DNA from: Ruminiclostridium papyrosolvens C7
GTDB taxonomy: Bacteria; Bacillota; Clostridia; Acetivibrionales; DSM-1351
NCBI RefSeq assembly: GCF_000421965.1
Contig: NZ_ATAY01000025.1
Span: 1-50,310 of the forward strand
DNA length: 50,310 bases
Direction of reading: 5' to 3'
A model generated the notes under the pieces. It worked only from the letters and a program-made list of their open reading frames with translations, was not told the origin of the DNA and did no database searches. Below are positions 1 through 10,369 of the stretch, piece after piece (the first letter of the stretch is position 1; every line of letters starts with the position of its first letter). Position numbers and translations under genes: made by a program.

Positions 1-624
<624 letters not shown>

Positions 625-663
625 TTTTAATTTTGTCACCTCCTTGAAAGTTTTGGGGATAGA

Positions 664-685
664 CATACTCTAAATGTTTAGTATG
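664..685. promoter_or_regulatory. Palindrome with CATACT on both strands between the divergent genes
   Basis: Between the collagen-like gene and the glycosyltransferase, CATACTCTAAA and its inverted partner TTTAGTATG form a near-perfect palindrome. Each strand shows CATACT, which resembles the -10 element of mother-cell sporulation sigma factors (sigma-E CATACANT). On the minus strand it lies about 40-60 nt ahead of the collagen-like start. Sigma assignment is inference; it could also be an operator. Confidence 0.3.
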
Positions 686-820
686 CTACGTTAACAGTAT
701 ATGGGTGTATAGCACAATTTGTTCCTTATGTTAACAAAAAACATTAAAAAGTGACGTTATGTGTAACATACATGCAGCATATAAATAGTAACAGATATAT
801 TTATAATGATTGGGGTCATC

Positions 821-3709
821 ATGGGAGACCAAAATATAAAACTAGCTATATTTTCAAAGGGTGATGATAAATTCATCGAGGATATAGCTAATAAACTGTC
901 AGAGGATTATGATATTAAGAAAATAACTGTAAACATGCTTAACATGGAAAAACTGGAAGAAGGGATGAACTGGGCTGATATTTGCTGGTTTGAATGGTGT
1001 GATGAACTGTTGGTATATGCCGGCAGACTTGATATTGCAAAAGAAAAAAAAATAATTTGCAGACTGCACAGCTATGAGGCATTTACAAATTATCCGGCAA
1101 GGGTTAATTGGAATTGTGTCGACTGCCTTATATTCGTATCAGAAACAATACGTAAGTATGCAATTAACACTTTCGGAATAGATGAAAAAATTACTACAGT
1201 AATACCAAACGGAGTAGATTTATCACAGTTTAGTTTTGAAAATAGAAGCTATGGATTTAATGTTGCCTATGCGGGATATATTAATTACAAAAAAGGGCCA
1301 ATGCTGCTTTTGCAGGTCTTTAAAGCACTATATGATTATGATAACCGATATAATTTTTATATCGCAGGTCAGTTTCAAGACTCCAGATACTTACTGTATT
1401 TCAAACAGATGGTAGAGGAGCTGGGGTTGGAAACAAACTATCACTTTGAGGGCTGGCAAAAGAATCTGGATAAATGGTTGGAGGATAAAAATTATATACT
1501 ATGCACCAGCGTACTGGAATCTCAGAACATGAGTGTAATGCAGGCAATGGCTAAAGGTATAAAGCCCATTATACATAATTTTGCAGGTGCATCAGAGATT
1601 TATCCTCACAAATACTTGTGGAATACGGTTAATGAGGCTACTTTTAAAATTACCGATAATGAATATAATTCTGTTGAATACAGAATTTTTGTTGATGATA
1701 ATTACTCCTTGGATATGCAGCTCAAATCGATAATGTCATTACTGGAGGATATTTCGGCCAGAAATAAACACATTACAGGCTTTGATTATAAGAATTATTG
1801 GATTAAAAGACTGAATTCAAAATTCGATATTGAAGGTGTAGGGTTTATAGGCTTAGGTGAGATATACAACCAATTTCTTTACAAGAACAGAATCCACTTG
1901 CTGGATGCAATAGTAAATAAATTATTTGATAATATCAACAGTAAAAGAGTTTTGGAACTAGGCCCCGGAACCGGGATTTTTACAGAACTTTTCCATAATA
2001 ATAAAGTCACCGGATATGAGGCTGTCGACATTTCAGAAAGGTCAGTCTCAGAATTGAGTAAAATATATCCTGAGTATTTATTCAAAAATGGTGATATAAG
2101 CAATCAAACATACTATAGTGGGAAATATGATTTAATATTTGCTGCAGATGTATTGCTTCATATAACAGATGAAACACGGTATAAAAGAGTATTGGAAAAT
2201 ATCTCAATTCATCTGGATACTAACGGGTTTTGTATAATACTTGACCCAATAAGTGTTTTGCAGGTAAAAAGCAAGTCACCTCATATGGTAATAAGAGATA
2301 GAGAGTATGTAGAAAAAATTTTGGAAGCTTGCGGTTTGGAATTGGTGGAAATGCTTCCGGTTTCGTACTTTATGAATTACCCATTTGATAAGGACTTGGT
2401 GGGAAAATGCGGAGAAGCTGCTATGCAATTGTTTAGTACCCTTCCTGAAATATTCAAGGACAGTGAATTGAGTAACCATGAGAAAAATATTATAGGGGAG
2501 TACCTGATGCTAAAAGATAGACAGCTGACATGCAACAAGAATATGGGGCTGACAGAAAAACTCCTTATTATAAAAAAGAAAACAAACCCTTGCAAAATAA
2601 GTATTAAGCTTCAGGAAATATATGATACGGATAGTATAAGGGAGCAAATTGCCCTGATTCAAAAGCAAATAAAACAAAATCAAAAATTATGGCATAAATT
2701 CTCAGGGAAAGCAGACATTCTTAGGCTTCTGGAAAAGGATGATAACCCGACCTTTGAATATATACGTGACAAGATAAATGAGTTTATCTCCTATGAAACT
2801 AATGATTTTGACACTTTTGATTTTACTACTGCCCAAGTAATCATAGGGAAAAGGGAGAAATTTCACAGGTATGAATTAATAGAGTTTATCCTAAATAACA
2901 GCCAGGATAAAAAGTTAATTATAAATAATATCTGGTACGACTTGTACAACAAAGAGTATATACTTCCCCAGCAGATTGAAAGCAGCAAAAACTCGCATGA
3001 AATCCTATCAATAACAAGTAATATTTTAAAAAAAGGTGCTGTATATAAGAATAATATTTCAGGTTTTATATCAGACCCGCAAATCAAGGCAGAGGTAGAG
3101 GAAAATTATCTCGCCTATATGTGGGAAAGAGGAATACCGGCTTCACAATTTCTTCCCTTAAATGTATATCTTAAAATAGCTGAAAGATATACCTTTGCTT
3201 CCGGCTTCATGAATAATGAAAGCCGAGTGTTGGAAGCTCCATGCGGCTTCGGTTATGGTGCTGCATACTTATCAAAGGTATGCAATAGTGTAGAGGCAAT
3301 AGATATAGCAGAGGATAATATAAGATTTGCAAACCGGGCCTACAGACAGTCAAACGTACGTTGGAATAGGGGGGATGTTACCTGTCTGCCTTATCATGCC
3401 GGGGAATTTGATGTATATGTTTCATTTGAAGTATTTGAACATCTTCCCGTTGATATGACAGTTAAGCACGTAGAAGAAGCATACAGGGTTTTGAATAAAG
3501 GGGGAAAGTTTATTATATCTACCCCAAACAAAGCAATGAGAAGAAATGTTCATAATCCTTTTCATATAAAAGAGTATGAAATTGAAGAATTCAGTACAAT
3601 CCTCAGCAAAGTATTTGATAAGGTTGATTTTTATTCAGTAGAGAATTATAAGGTGGAAAAAGGGGTAAAGATGACAGCAAATAACATGATAGCAGTCTGT
3701 GAAAAATAA
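821..3709 (+). CDS. Multidomain glycosyltransferase (GT4-like) with two SAM methyltransferase domains
   Basis: About 962 residues in three catalytic parts. Residues 1 to about 330 look like a GT-B/GT4 glycosyltransferase, with PNGVDLSQF, the AYAGYINYKKGP region and a C-terminal ESQNMSVMQAMAKG donor-binding segment. At about 375-520 is a class I methyltransferase with motif I ELGPGTGIF. After a long Lys/Ile-rich linker, about 765-962 is a second class I methyltransferase (LEAPCGFGYGAAYL, then FEVFEHLP). The fusion suggests sequential glycan building and O-methylation in the cytoplasm. ATG at 821 is preferred because GGGGT lies just upstream; an in-frame ATG at 806 lacks a ribosome site. The neighbouring divergent collagen-like protein is a possible acceptor (inference). 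The gene ends in a palindromic repeat. Confidence 0.8.
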   Translation: MGDQNIKLAIFSKGDDKFIEDIANKLSEDYDIKKITVNMLNMEKLEEGMNWADICWFEWCDELLVYAGRLDIAKEKKIICRLHSYEAFTNYPARVNWNCVDCLIFVSETIRKYAINTFGIDEKITTVIPNGVDLSQFSFENRSYGFNVAYAGYINYKKGPMLLLQVFKALYDYDNRYNFYIAGQFQDSRYLLYFKQMVEELGLETNYHFEGWQKNLDKWLEDKNYILCTSVLESQNMSVMQAMAKGIKPIIHNFAGASEIYPHKYLWNTVNEATFKITDNEYNSVEYRIFVDDNYSLDMQLKSIMSLLEDISARNKHITGFDYKNYWIKRLNSKFDIEGVGFIGLGEIYNQFLYKNRIHLLDAIVNKLFDNINSKRVLELGPGTGIFTELFHNNKVTGYEAVDISERSVSELSKIYPEYLFKNGDISNQTYYSGKYDLIFAADVLLHITDETRYKRVLENISIHLDTNGFCIILDPISVLQVKSKSPHMVIRDREYVEKILEACGLELVEMLPVSYFMNYPFDKDLVGKCGEAAMQLFSTLPEIFKDSELSNHEKNIIGEYLMLKDRQLTCNKNMGLTEKLLIIKKKTNPCKISIKLQEIYDTDSIREQIALIQKQIKQNQKLWHKFSGKADILRLLEKDDNPTFEYIRDKINEFISYETNDFDTFDFTTAQVIIGKREKFHRYELIEFILNNSQDKKLIINNIWYDLYNKEYILPQQIESSKNSHEILSITSNILKKGAVYKNNISGFISDPQIKAEVEENYLAYMWERGIPASQFLPLNVYLKIAERYTFASGFMNNESRVLEAPCGFGYGAAYLSKVCNSVEAIDIAEDNIRFANRAYRQSNVRWNRGDVTCLPYHAGEFDVYVSFEVFEHLPVDMTVKHVEEAYRVLNKGGKFIISTPNKAMRRNVHNPFHIKEYEIEEFSTILSKVFDKVDFYSVENYKVEKGVKMTANNMIAVCEK

Positions 3710-3714
3710 GGAGA

Positions 3715-3855
3715 GGGCTGTTGCAAATAAGTTTTTTATTAACCTGTGCGTGAGTATAAATTGTATCAATGAAAGCTTGGAAGCAATCATTGATATAATT
3801 TTATACGGGAGTACAGGTGTTAAAACAGAAAAACTTTATGTTTTGCAACAACCCC
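3715..3855. repeat. Dispersed palindromic repeat, copy A
   Basis: A 141-nt imperfect hairpin between the glycosyltransferase stop and trpA. The outer arms are GGGCTGTTGCAAA and TTTTGCAACAACCCC. The inner arms contain GTATAAATTGTATCAATGA and its inverted copy. The right end carries an AAACAGAAAAACTTTATG module shared with copies at 35.1 and 31.7 kb. It sits between converging genes, so it could end transcripts from both sides. Confidence 0.8.
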
Positions 3856-3877
3856 TTGTATAACATGAAAACCTGTT

Positions 3878-4648
3878 TTATATTATAGACTGTTTAATCT
3901 TGCTGACATAGTCAAATAGAGGTGTTGCAGCATCATTACCGTATTCCTCGATAATTTTTACAATAGCACTTCCAACAATAATTCCATCAGCATATTTAGA
4001 AATCTCTGATGCCTGCTGAGGGGAGGATATACCAAACCCCACAGCTACCGGAACATTAGTGGCAGACCTGACAGAGGATACAATTGACTGCAGGTCTGTT
4101 TTTATTTCATTACGTACACCTGTAACTCCTTTTGACGATACACAGTAGACAAATCCCCTTGCACAGGAAGCTAACTTGTTAATACGTTCCTCAGAGGTAG
4201 GTGCAATTAATGATATGATATCAACATTATATTTATCGCTAAAAGGCATCAGTTCTCCTTTTTCCTCAAAGGGAATATCAGGAATTATAACACCGTCAAT
4301 ACCATACTCACTACATTCCCTGAAAAAGTGGTCATAACCGTAGGTGAATACAGGATTAAGATAGGTTAGGAAAACAAGTGGAACTTGAGTCTTTTGTCTT
4401 ATTCTCTTAACTGTTTCAAAAACTTTATCCATAGTTGTTCCGTTTGCTAATGCCCTTATGTTTGCTCTTTGAATAACCTCACCCTCTGCAATGGGGTCTG
4501 AAAACGGAATCCCTATCTCTATAAGGTCAGCACCAGCTTTGACCATTTCCAGAACAAATTTCTCAGTCTTTTCCAATGACGGATCACCTGCTGTAAGAAA
4601 GCCTATAAATGCCTTACCATTTTTAAACGCATTACTGATTTTACTCAT
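3878..4648 (-). CDS. trpA: Tryptophan synthase alpha subunit
   Basis: TrpA cleaves indole-3-glycerol phosphate to indole, which is channelled to TrpB. The 256 residues match the usual length of a TIM-barrel alpha subunit: TAGDP near the N-terminus, [10 protein letters not shown] with the catalytic Glu at 44, then [11 protein letters not shown] and [10 protein letters not shown]. The position of the second catalytic acid (Asp60 in enteric enzymes) reads Glu here (IAEGE, residue 55). The start overlaps the trpB stop by 8 nt, so translation is probably coupled. It is the last gene of the trp operon. Confidence 0.97.
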   Translation of the reverse strand: MSKISNAFKNGKAFIGFLTAGDPSLEKTEKFVLEMVKAGADLIEIGIPFSDPIAEGEVIQRANIRALANGTTMDKVFETVKRIRQKTQVPLVFLTYLNPVFTYGYDHFFRECSEYGIDGVIIPDIPFEEKGELMPFSDKYNVDIISLIAPTSEERINKLASCARGFVYCVSSKGVTGVRNEIKTDLQSIVSSVRSATNVPVAVGFGISSPQQASEISKYADGIIVGSAIVKIIEEYGNDAATPLFDYVSKIKQSII

Positions 4649-5825
4649 CTATATTCACCCCCATATATTTTGCAATAGCGGCAACATCCTTGTCTCCTCT
4701 TCCTGACAGGCATATGACTATTATTTTGTCATTTCCTATTTTAGGTGCAATTTTCATTGCATGAGCAACTGCGTGGGAGCTTTCAATTGCCGGAATGATA
4801 CCTTCCGTTCGGGACAGATATTCAAAGGCTGCAACTGCTTCCGCATCCGTTACGGGAACATACTTGGCACGGTTTGTGTCATGCAGAGACGCATGTTCAG
4901 GGCCTATACCGGGGTAATCCAGTCCTGCCGAGATAGAGTATACAGGAGCAATTTGCCCATACTCGTCCTGACAGAAATACGATTTCATACCGTGGAATAT
5001 TCCAAGCTGTCCTTTGGCTATGGTAGCCGCATGCAATTCAGTGTCTACACCTTTTCCGGCAGCTTCACACCCTATCAGTTCAACGGATTTGTCCCCGATA
5101 AAGTCGTAAAAAAGTCCCATAGCATTACTGCCACCGCCTACGCAAGCCATGGCAACATCCGGTAGCCTGCCTTCTTTTTCAAGCATTTGTTCCCTGACTT
5201 CTTTACCGATAACACTCTGAAAATCCCTTACAATCATGGGGAATGGGTGAGGCCCCATAACGGAACCCAACACATAGGCGGTGTCCTCCATTCTTGAAGC
5301 CCATTCACGAAAAGTCTCATTAACTGCATCTTTCAGGGTTTGTGTTCCGCTCGTAACCGGGTGAACCTTTGCACCCAAAAGCTCCATTCTGAAAACATTT
5401 AAAGCTTGACGCTTAGTGTCCTCCAAGCCCATAAAAATTTCACAATCCAGACCCATTAGTGCAGCGGCAGTTGCAGTAGCCACACCGTGCTGTCCTGCGC
5501 CTGTCTCTGCTATTACACGCTTTTTGCCCATTTTCTTTGCAAGAAGCACCTGCCCCAAAACATTGTTTATCTTGTGGGAGCCTGTGTGATTCAAGTCTTC
5601 ACGCTTTAGATATATTTTTGCGCCACCTAAATCCTCTGTCATTTTTTTTGCAAAATAGAGAAGAGAGGGTCTTCCGGCATATTCCTTTAATAAGGTATCC
5701 AGCTCCCTGTTGAAGTCAAAATCATTCTTATAGTAGTTATAACTCTCCTCGAGTTCATTTATGGTGTTCATTAGGATTTCAGGGACATATTGCCCCCCAT
5801 GCTTTCCGTACCTGCCTTTTAGCAT
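4641..5825 (-). CDS. trpB: Tryptophan synthase beta subunit
   Basis: PLP-dependent condensation of indole with serine to tryptophan. The 394 residues fit the TrpB1 family. HTGSHKINN carries the PLP lysine at about 85, [12 protein letters not shown] follows, and GGGSNAMG forms the phosphate-binding loop. ATG at 5825 directly abuts the trpF stop (TAA at 5826-5828). It partners with the adjacent trpA product. Confidence 0.98.
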   Translation of the reverse strand: MLKGRYGKHGGQYVPEILMNTINELEESYNYYKNDFDFNRELDTLLKEYAGRPSLLYFAKKMTEDLGGAKIYLKREDLNHTGSHKINNVLGQVLLAKKMGKKRVIAETGAGQHGVATATAAALMGLDCEIFMGLEDTKRQALNVFRMELLGAKVHPVTSGTQTLKDAVNETFREWASRMEDTAYVLGSVMGPHPFPMIVRDFQSVIGKEVREQMLEKEGRLPDVAMACVGGGSNAMGLFYDFIGDKSVELIGCEAAGKGVDTELHAATIAKGQLGIFHGMKSYFCQDEYGQIAPVYSISAGLDYPGIGPEHASLHDTNRAKYVPVTDAEAVAAFEYLSRTEGIIPAIESSHAVAHAMKIAPKIGNDKIIVICLSGRGDKDVAAIAKYMGVNIDE

Positions 5826-6443
5826 TTACTTCACACTCCTTACCAAATTTACAATATTTAAAATTTTATTTCTGTCCTTAAACGAATCTGTTTCCACGCC
5901 ACTACTTACATCCAGACAGTAGGGCCTTATATTTTTTATTGCTGTCTCTGCATTTTCGGCTGATATTCCTCCCGCCAGAAAGAAGGGTTTGTCTGTATCT
6001 GAAATCAACCCCCAGTCAAATGCTTTGCCTGTTCCTCCGTAGTCATTGCCGGAGTAGGTATCCAGAAGCAAATAGTCGCAGGGAAGGGAACATGATGCTT
6101 TTACCGATTCACTGTCTTTGACTCTGACCGCCTTTATTATTGGGTTATTTATTTTCCGACGCAGTAACTCTATATAATCTGCACCTTCGTCTCCGTGGAG
6201 TTGGACTATATCAATAATACCCTTTTTGCATAGTGAGGTTATCATGGCTATATCCTCATTTACAAAAACTCCCACAACAGTGACTCTTGAATCCAGATTT
6301 TTTCTTAGCTGTTCCGCAGTTTCAGGAGTTACCTGTCTTTTGCTTTTTGCAAAAACAAAACCTATATAGTCCGGCAGAGCTTCATTTACATATTCGATAT
6401 CCTGGGGTCTTGTCAGACCGCAGATTTTTATTTTTACAGACAT
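5826..6443 (-). CDS. trpF: Phosphoribosylanthranilate isomerase
   Basis: Amadori rearrangement of phosphoribosylanthranilate to CdRP. The protein starts MSVKIKICGLTRPQD, with the catalytic Cys in KICG, and continues with GFVFAKSKRQV, VQLHGDE and LAGGI. At 205 residues it is standard length. ATG at 6443 is chosen because GGAGGG lies 4 nt upstream; a TTG at 6455 would overlap that ribosome site. It lies between trpC and trpB in the operon. Confidence 0.97.
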   Translation of the reverse strand: MSVKIKICGLTRPQDIEYVNEALPDYIGFVFAKSKRQVTPETAEQLRKNLDSRVTVVGVFVNEDIAMITSLCKKGIIDIVQLHGDEGADYIELLRRKINNPIIKAVRVKDSESVKASCSLPCDYLLLDTYSGNDYGGTGKAFDWGLISDTDKPFFLAGGISAENAETAIKNIRPYCLDVSSGVETDSFKDRNKILNIVNLVRSVK

Positions 6444-6467
6444 AAGACCCTCCAAATGGTAAATGTA

Positions 6468-7259
6468 CTAGTTTTGTGCAGAACCCCGCAGCTTTGCCAG
6501 TTCTGCCCCTGTATCACCGCTTCTCATAAGGGTTTCACCAATGAGAACGGCATTTGCCCCTATTTGGCGGAGTACTGTAATATCTTGGGCACTTCGGATA
6601 CCGCTTTCTGATACAAAACTTATATTTGGGGGTACAAGTTTCCTAAGACGTACACTGTTTGTTATATCAACTTCGAAAGTTTTCAGATTCCTGTTATTTA
6701 CGCCAATTATTCTGCTGCCTGCTTCAATGGCACTTTTAACTTCAGTCTCATCGTGGGCTTCCACAAGACAGGACAGTCCAAGGCTATCCGCAATCTTGAT
6801 ATACTCTTTCAAAGTATCAGTATCCAGCAAGGCACATATAAGCAATATACAATCTGCACCGATTAATGCCGCTTCATATATCTGATACGGATCAATTGTA
6901 AAATCTTTTCTAAGAACTGGAATACTTACTGTGTTTTTTACGTCTTTTAAATATTGGTCACTGCCAAGAAAGAATTCAGGTTCCGTTAAAACCGAGATTG
7001 CTCCGGCCCCGGCAGCTTCATAATCTCTGGCTATATCAATATAAGGAAAATTCTCAGAAATAAGTCCTTTTGAGGGAGAAGCTTTTTTTATCTCGCATAT
7101 AAAAGTAAGCTCTCCATTTTTTACTGCTTTTTCAAAAGCAAAAGGACTCTTATTTTCCAATTTTAATGTCTCAGATTTTACAAAATCAAAAGGCACTTCT
7201 TTTTTTAGATTCGAAACACGTATTTTTGTACTATCAGCGATTTTATCCAATATCATCAT
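6468..7259 (-). CDS. trpC: Indole-3-glycerol phosphate synthase
   Basis: Ring closure and decarboxylation of CdRP to indole-3-glycerol phosphate. The 263-residue TIM barrel shows ICEIKKASPSKG, VLTEPEFF, LRKDFTIDPYQ, VEAHDE and GVNNRNL, all diagnostic. Tandem ATG codons (7259 and 7256) overlap the trpD stop as ATGATGA, giving translational coupling. It is a stand-alone enzyme, not fused to TrpF. Confidence 0.97.
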   Translation of the reverse strand: MMILDKIADSTKIRVSNLKKEVPFDFVKSETLKLENKSPFAFEKAVKNGELTFICEIKKASPSKGLISENFPYIDIARDYEAAGAGAISVLTEPEFFLGSDQYLKDVKNTVSIPVLRKDFTIDPYQIYEAALIGADCILLICALLDTDTLKEYIKIADSLGLSCLVEAHDETEVKSAIEAGSRIIGVNNRNLKTFEVDITNSVRLRKLVPPNISFVSESGIRSAQDITVLRQIGANAVLIGETLMRSGDTGAELAKLRGSAQN

Positions 7260-8281
7260 GGCACCTCTTGATTAAAGCTGTTTGACAGCTCTATAAATTT
7301 GACCAGTTGGGCCTTTGCAGCACCGCTGTCAATAAGCTGTTCAGCCATTTTAACACAATCCCTAAGAGTAGTCTGGTTATATGACATATAAAGGCATAGT
7401 GCCGAATTCAGTACAACAATATCCCTCTTTGGCCCCTTACTGCCATTTAAAATATTTAGAGCTATTAAGGCATTTTCCTTTGGGTCGCCCCCAACCAATT
7501 CCTTTAATGAGCATCTTGAAAAGCCCAGTTGTTCGGGAGAGAGGAAAAAGCTGTTAATGCTGCCGTTGCTTACTTCGCAGATTGTGGTGGTGTTGCAGAG
7601 AGTTACTTCGTCCAGACCATCGTGACCGTGAACAACCATTGCACGCTTAACTCCCAGATTTAGCAGAACTCTGGCAAGAGGCTCCACAAGATTCTCATCA
7701 TATACTCCCAAAAGCTGCATATTTGCACCTGCCGGATTTGCCAGAGGCCCAAGTATATTAAAAATAGTCCTTACTGAAAGTTCCTTACGGACTGGAGCGG
7801 CATATTTCATAGAAGCATGATAAGTTGGAGCAAACATAAAACACATTCCGATTTTTTGCAGTATTTCTGCACTTTGCTCAGCGGACAACGCAATATTAAT
7901 ACCCAGTGCCTCCAGAAGGTCAGCACTGCCGCATTTACTTGAAACAGAACGTCCGCCGTGTTTTGCAACGGGTACACCGCCGGCGGAGACCACAAAAGAG
8001 GACACTGTTGAGATGTTGAAGGTGTTGGCCTCGTCTCCGCCTGTACCAACTATATCCAGAACATCCTTTTCATGGTGGATTCGCTTGCACTTTTGCCTCA
8101 TAACAGTTGCACATGCGGTTATTTCGTCAATGGTTTCGCCCTTCATTCTCATAGCTGTGAGGAATGAGCCTATTTGTGCAGTTGTAGCACGGCCCTCCAT
8201 GATTTCCTCCATAACCTGTGTTGTTTTATCAAGATCTAAATCCTGCTTGTTGATTACCTGATAAATAGCTTCCTGAATCAA
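7256..8281 (-). CDS. trpD: Anthranilate phosphoribosyltransferase
   Basis: Transfers phosphoribose from PRPP to anthranilate. The 341 residues show GTGGDEANTFNIST (PRPP site), KHGGRSVSSKCGSADLLE and LGPLANPA, all typical. The start appears to be TTG at 8281, overlapping the trpG stop (TTGA), with GGTGAGG just upstream. It is separate from trpG, unlike the enterobacterial fusion. Confidence 0.97.
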   Translation of the reverse strand: MIQEAIYQVINKQDLDLDKTTQVMEEIMEGRATTAQIGSFLTAMRMKGETIDEITACATVMRQKCKRIHHEKDVLDIVGTGGDEANTFNISTVSSFVVSAGGVPVAKHGGRSVSSKCGSADLLEALGINIALSAEQSAEILQKIGMCFMFAPTYHASMKYAAPVRKELSVRTIFNILGPLANPAGANMQLLGVYDENLVEPLARVLLNLGVKRAMVVHGHDGLDEVTLCNTTTICEVSNGSINSFFLSPEQLGFSRCSLKELVGGDPKENALIALNILNGSKGPKRDIVVLNSALCLYMSYNQTTLRDCVKMAEQLIDSGAAKAQLVKFIELSNSFNQEVP

Positions 8282-8859
8282 TTTGCCTCACCGCCTATTC
8301 TTAGAAAATTATCCAATATCTTTATACCATTGGGTGTTAAAACAGACTCCGGATGAAATTGCAGTCCGTAAACGTTATAATCTCTGTGCTTGATGCCCAT
8401 TACCTCACCGCCGTCGTCCTCTCCTATAACCAATAGTTCATCAGGGAGAGTACTGCGTACTGCCGATAGAGAATGATATCTTGCACCTTCAATAATGGGA
8501 GGCAGACCTCTGAAAACTGCACTGCCGTTTGCAATGTGTATGAGGCTTTTCTTACCGTGCATCAGGACCTTTGCATATGAAACGGTGGCGCCGAAGGTCT
8601 CACAGATTGCCTGGTGCCCAAGGCATACCCCTAAAATCGGCTTTACTTTATGGAAGTGCTTTATTACTGCTTCGCATATACCTGCATCTGAAGGGCGACC
8701 GGGCCCGGGGGAAAGGATAATATGAGAAGGGTTTAAAGCTTCTATTTCCTCAATGGTAATCTCATCATTTCTGATGACCCGTATATCGCTGTTTATAGTA
8801 CCTACAAGCTGATAAAGGTTATAAGAAAAACTGTCATAATTATCAATTAATAAAATCAT
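8278..8859 (-). CDS. trpG: Anthranilate synthase glutamine amidotransferase subunit
   Basis: Class I glutamine amidotransferase supplying ammonia to TrpE. It has 193 residues. GVCLGHQAI contains the nucleophile Cys79, and QFHPES contains the catalytic His and Glu near the C-terminus. ATG overlaps the trpE stop (ATGA). It may also serve p-aminobenzoate synthesis, as in Bacillus, but no pab gene is nearby. Confidence 0.96.
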   Translation of the reverse strand: MILLIDNYDSFSYNLYQLVGTINSDIRVIRNDEITIEEIEALNPSHIILSPGPGRPSDAGICEAVIKHFHKVKPILGVCLGHQAICETFGATVSYAKVLMHGKKSLIHIANGSAVFRGLPPIIEGARYHSLSAVRSTLPDELLVIGEDDGGEVMGIKHRDYNVYGLQFHPESVLTPNGIKILDNFLRIGGEAN

Positions 8860-10325
8860 CAGTCAATCCCCCTTTCGGATAGTTCTATAGCATTTATTAC
8901 GGCTCTTGCCTTATTTACCGTCTCCATGTATTCTGTTTCGGGAACACTGTCTGCAACGATGCCTCCGCCGGATTGGACATATACTTTTTTATCCTTTAGA
9001 ATAGCTGTTCTTATTGCAATGCAGGTGTCCATATTCCCCGTAAAATCAATGTATCCTATTGTACCGCCGTAAATCCCGCGTCGATGCCCCTCAACTTCAT
9101 TTATTATCTGACAGGCACGGATTTTGGGTGCCCCTGAAAGCGTTCCGGCAGGGAGGATAGCAGTTATGGCATCCAGCTGATCCATATCCTTACGCAGCTT
9201 ACCCGTAACTTTGGACTCTATATGAATAACGTGGGAGAACTTTTTTATACTCAGATAATCCTTAACCTCAACTGTTCCGAATTCACTGATTCTTCCCAAA
9301 TCGTTTCTCCCCAGGTCAACAAGCATGTTATGCTCAGAAAGCTCCTTATCATCACTTAAAAGGCCTTCAATCAATTCTTTGTCTTTTTCCTCGTTTTTCC
9401 CACGGGGTCTTGTTCCGGCGATAGGGAAGGTGGAAAGGTTACCGTTTTCCAGTTTTATAAGTGTTTCAGGTGAGGTTCCGGTTATCTCTAAATCATTAAA
9501 CTTTACAAAGAACATATATGGAGACGGATTGGTGGTTCGTAAAGTCCTGTAAGCATCCAGAAGGCTTCCTTCAAAGTCTGCTGTCTGCCTGTTGGACGGA
9601 ACAGCTTGAAATATATCACCTTCAAAAATGTAATGCTTAACCTTTTCCACAATTTCAGCGTACTGCTCTATGGTGAATTTAGGGGTAAAGGGTGACAATA
9701 ATTTTGAGACAGCCTTTTCAGCAGGGACTTCTTTTTTAATCAAATTTACTGTGCGTTCTATTTCCTTTAGTGCTTTCTCATAATTTTCCTCGAGATTATC
9801 GGTTTTTATATTTACAATTACAATAATTTTTTGTTTAAAATGGTCAAAAGCTATTACCTTGTCAAAAAGCATTAAATCCACATCGTTAAAGTTTGCTTCA
9901 TCTATTCCGTCGAGCTTCAGGGTTCTTTCGGAGTACTTGATATAATCGTATGCAAAGTAACCTACGAAGCCTCCTGTAAAAGGCGGAAGAAAGCTGAGTC
10001 TGGGGCTTTTGTATTCGTTCAGTATTTCTCTGATGTGGCTGTTGGGATTATTTGTGAAAACCTCTTTTGAACATTCTCCCTTTATTTCAAGGTTTCCGTC
10101 CTTGCAGGAAAGTTCAATTACGGGATCAAAGCCCAGAAATGAGTACCGACCCCATTTTTCGCCGTTTTCAACGCTTTCCAGAAGATAATAACGGCTGCTC
10201 ACAGCCTTTAGACTTTGGAGTACTGCAATAGGTGTTTTAATATCTGAGAAGATTTCGCAGCTGACAGGGATAATTGTATATCCTGCTGACAATTGTTTTG
10301 CTTCCTCCAAGCTTGGTTTGTACAT
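8859..10325 (-). CDS. trpE: Anthranilate synthase component I
   Basis: Converts chorismate to anthranilate with ammonia from TrpG. It has about 488 residues. The N-terminal YLLESVENGEKWGRYSFLG carries the LLES-type tryptophan feedback site. The C-terminal chorismate domain includes GTSPETLIKL, AGTRPRG, DLGRNDLGR, LPAGTLSGAPK and GIYGGTIGY. ATG at 10325 is chosen because AAAGGAGTGG lies just upstream; an in-frame start at 10349 falls before that site. It is first in the operon, directly downstream of a tryptophan T-box. Confidence 0.97.
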   Translation of the reverse strand: MYKPSLEEAKQLSAGYTIIPVSCEIFSDIKTPIAVLQSLKAVSSRYYLLESVENGEKWGRYSFLGFDPVIELSCKDGNLEIKGECSKEVFTNNPNSHIREILNEYKSPRLSFLPPFTGGFVGYFAYDYIKYSERTLKLDGIDEANFNDVDLMLFDKVIAFDHFKQKIIVIVNIKTDNLEENYEKALKEIERTVNLIKKEVPAEKAVSKLLSPFTPKFTIEQYAEIVEKVKHYIFEGDIFQAVPSNRQTADFEGSLLDAYRTLRTTNPSPYMFFVKFNDLEITGTSPETLIKLENGNLSTFPIAGTRPRGKNEEKDKELIEGLLSDDKELSEHNMLVDLGRNDLGRISEFGTVEVKDYLSIKKFSHVIHIESKVTGKLRKDMDQLDAITAILPAGTLSGAPKIRACQIINEVEGHRRGIYGGTIGYIDFTGNMDTCIAIRTAILKDKKVYVQSGGGIVADSVPETEYMETVNKARAVINAIELSERGID

Positions 10326-10369
10326 AATACCACTCCTTTTTTTGTACAAGATTTATTTTCTTTGATAAA

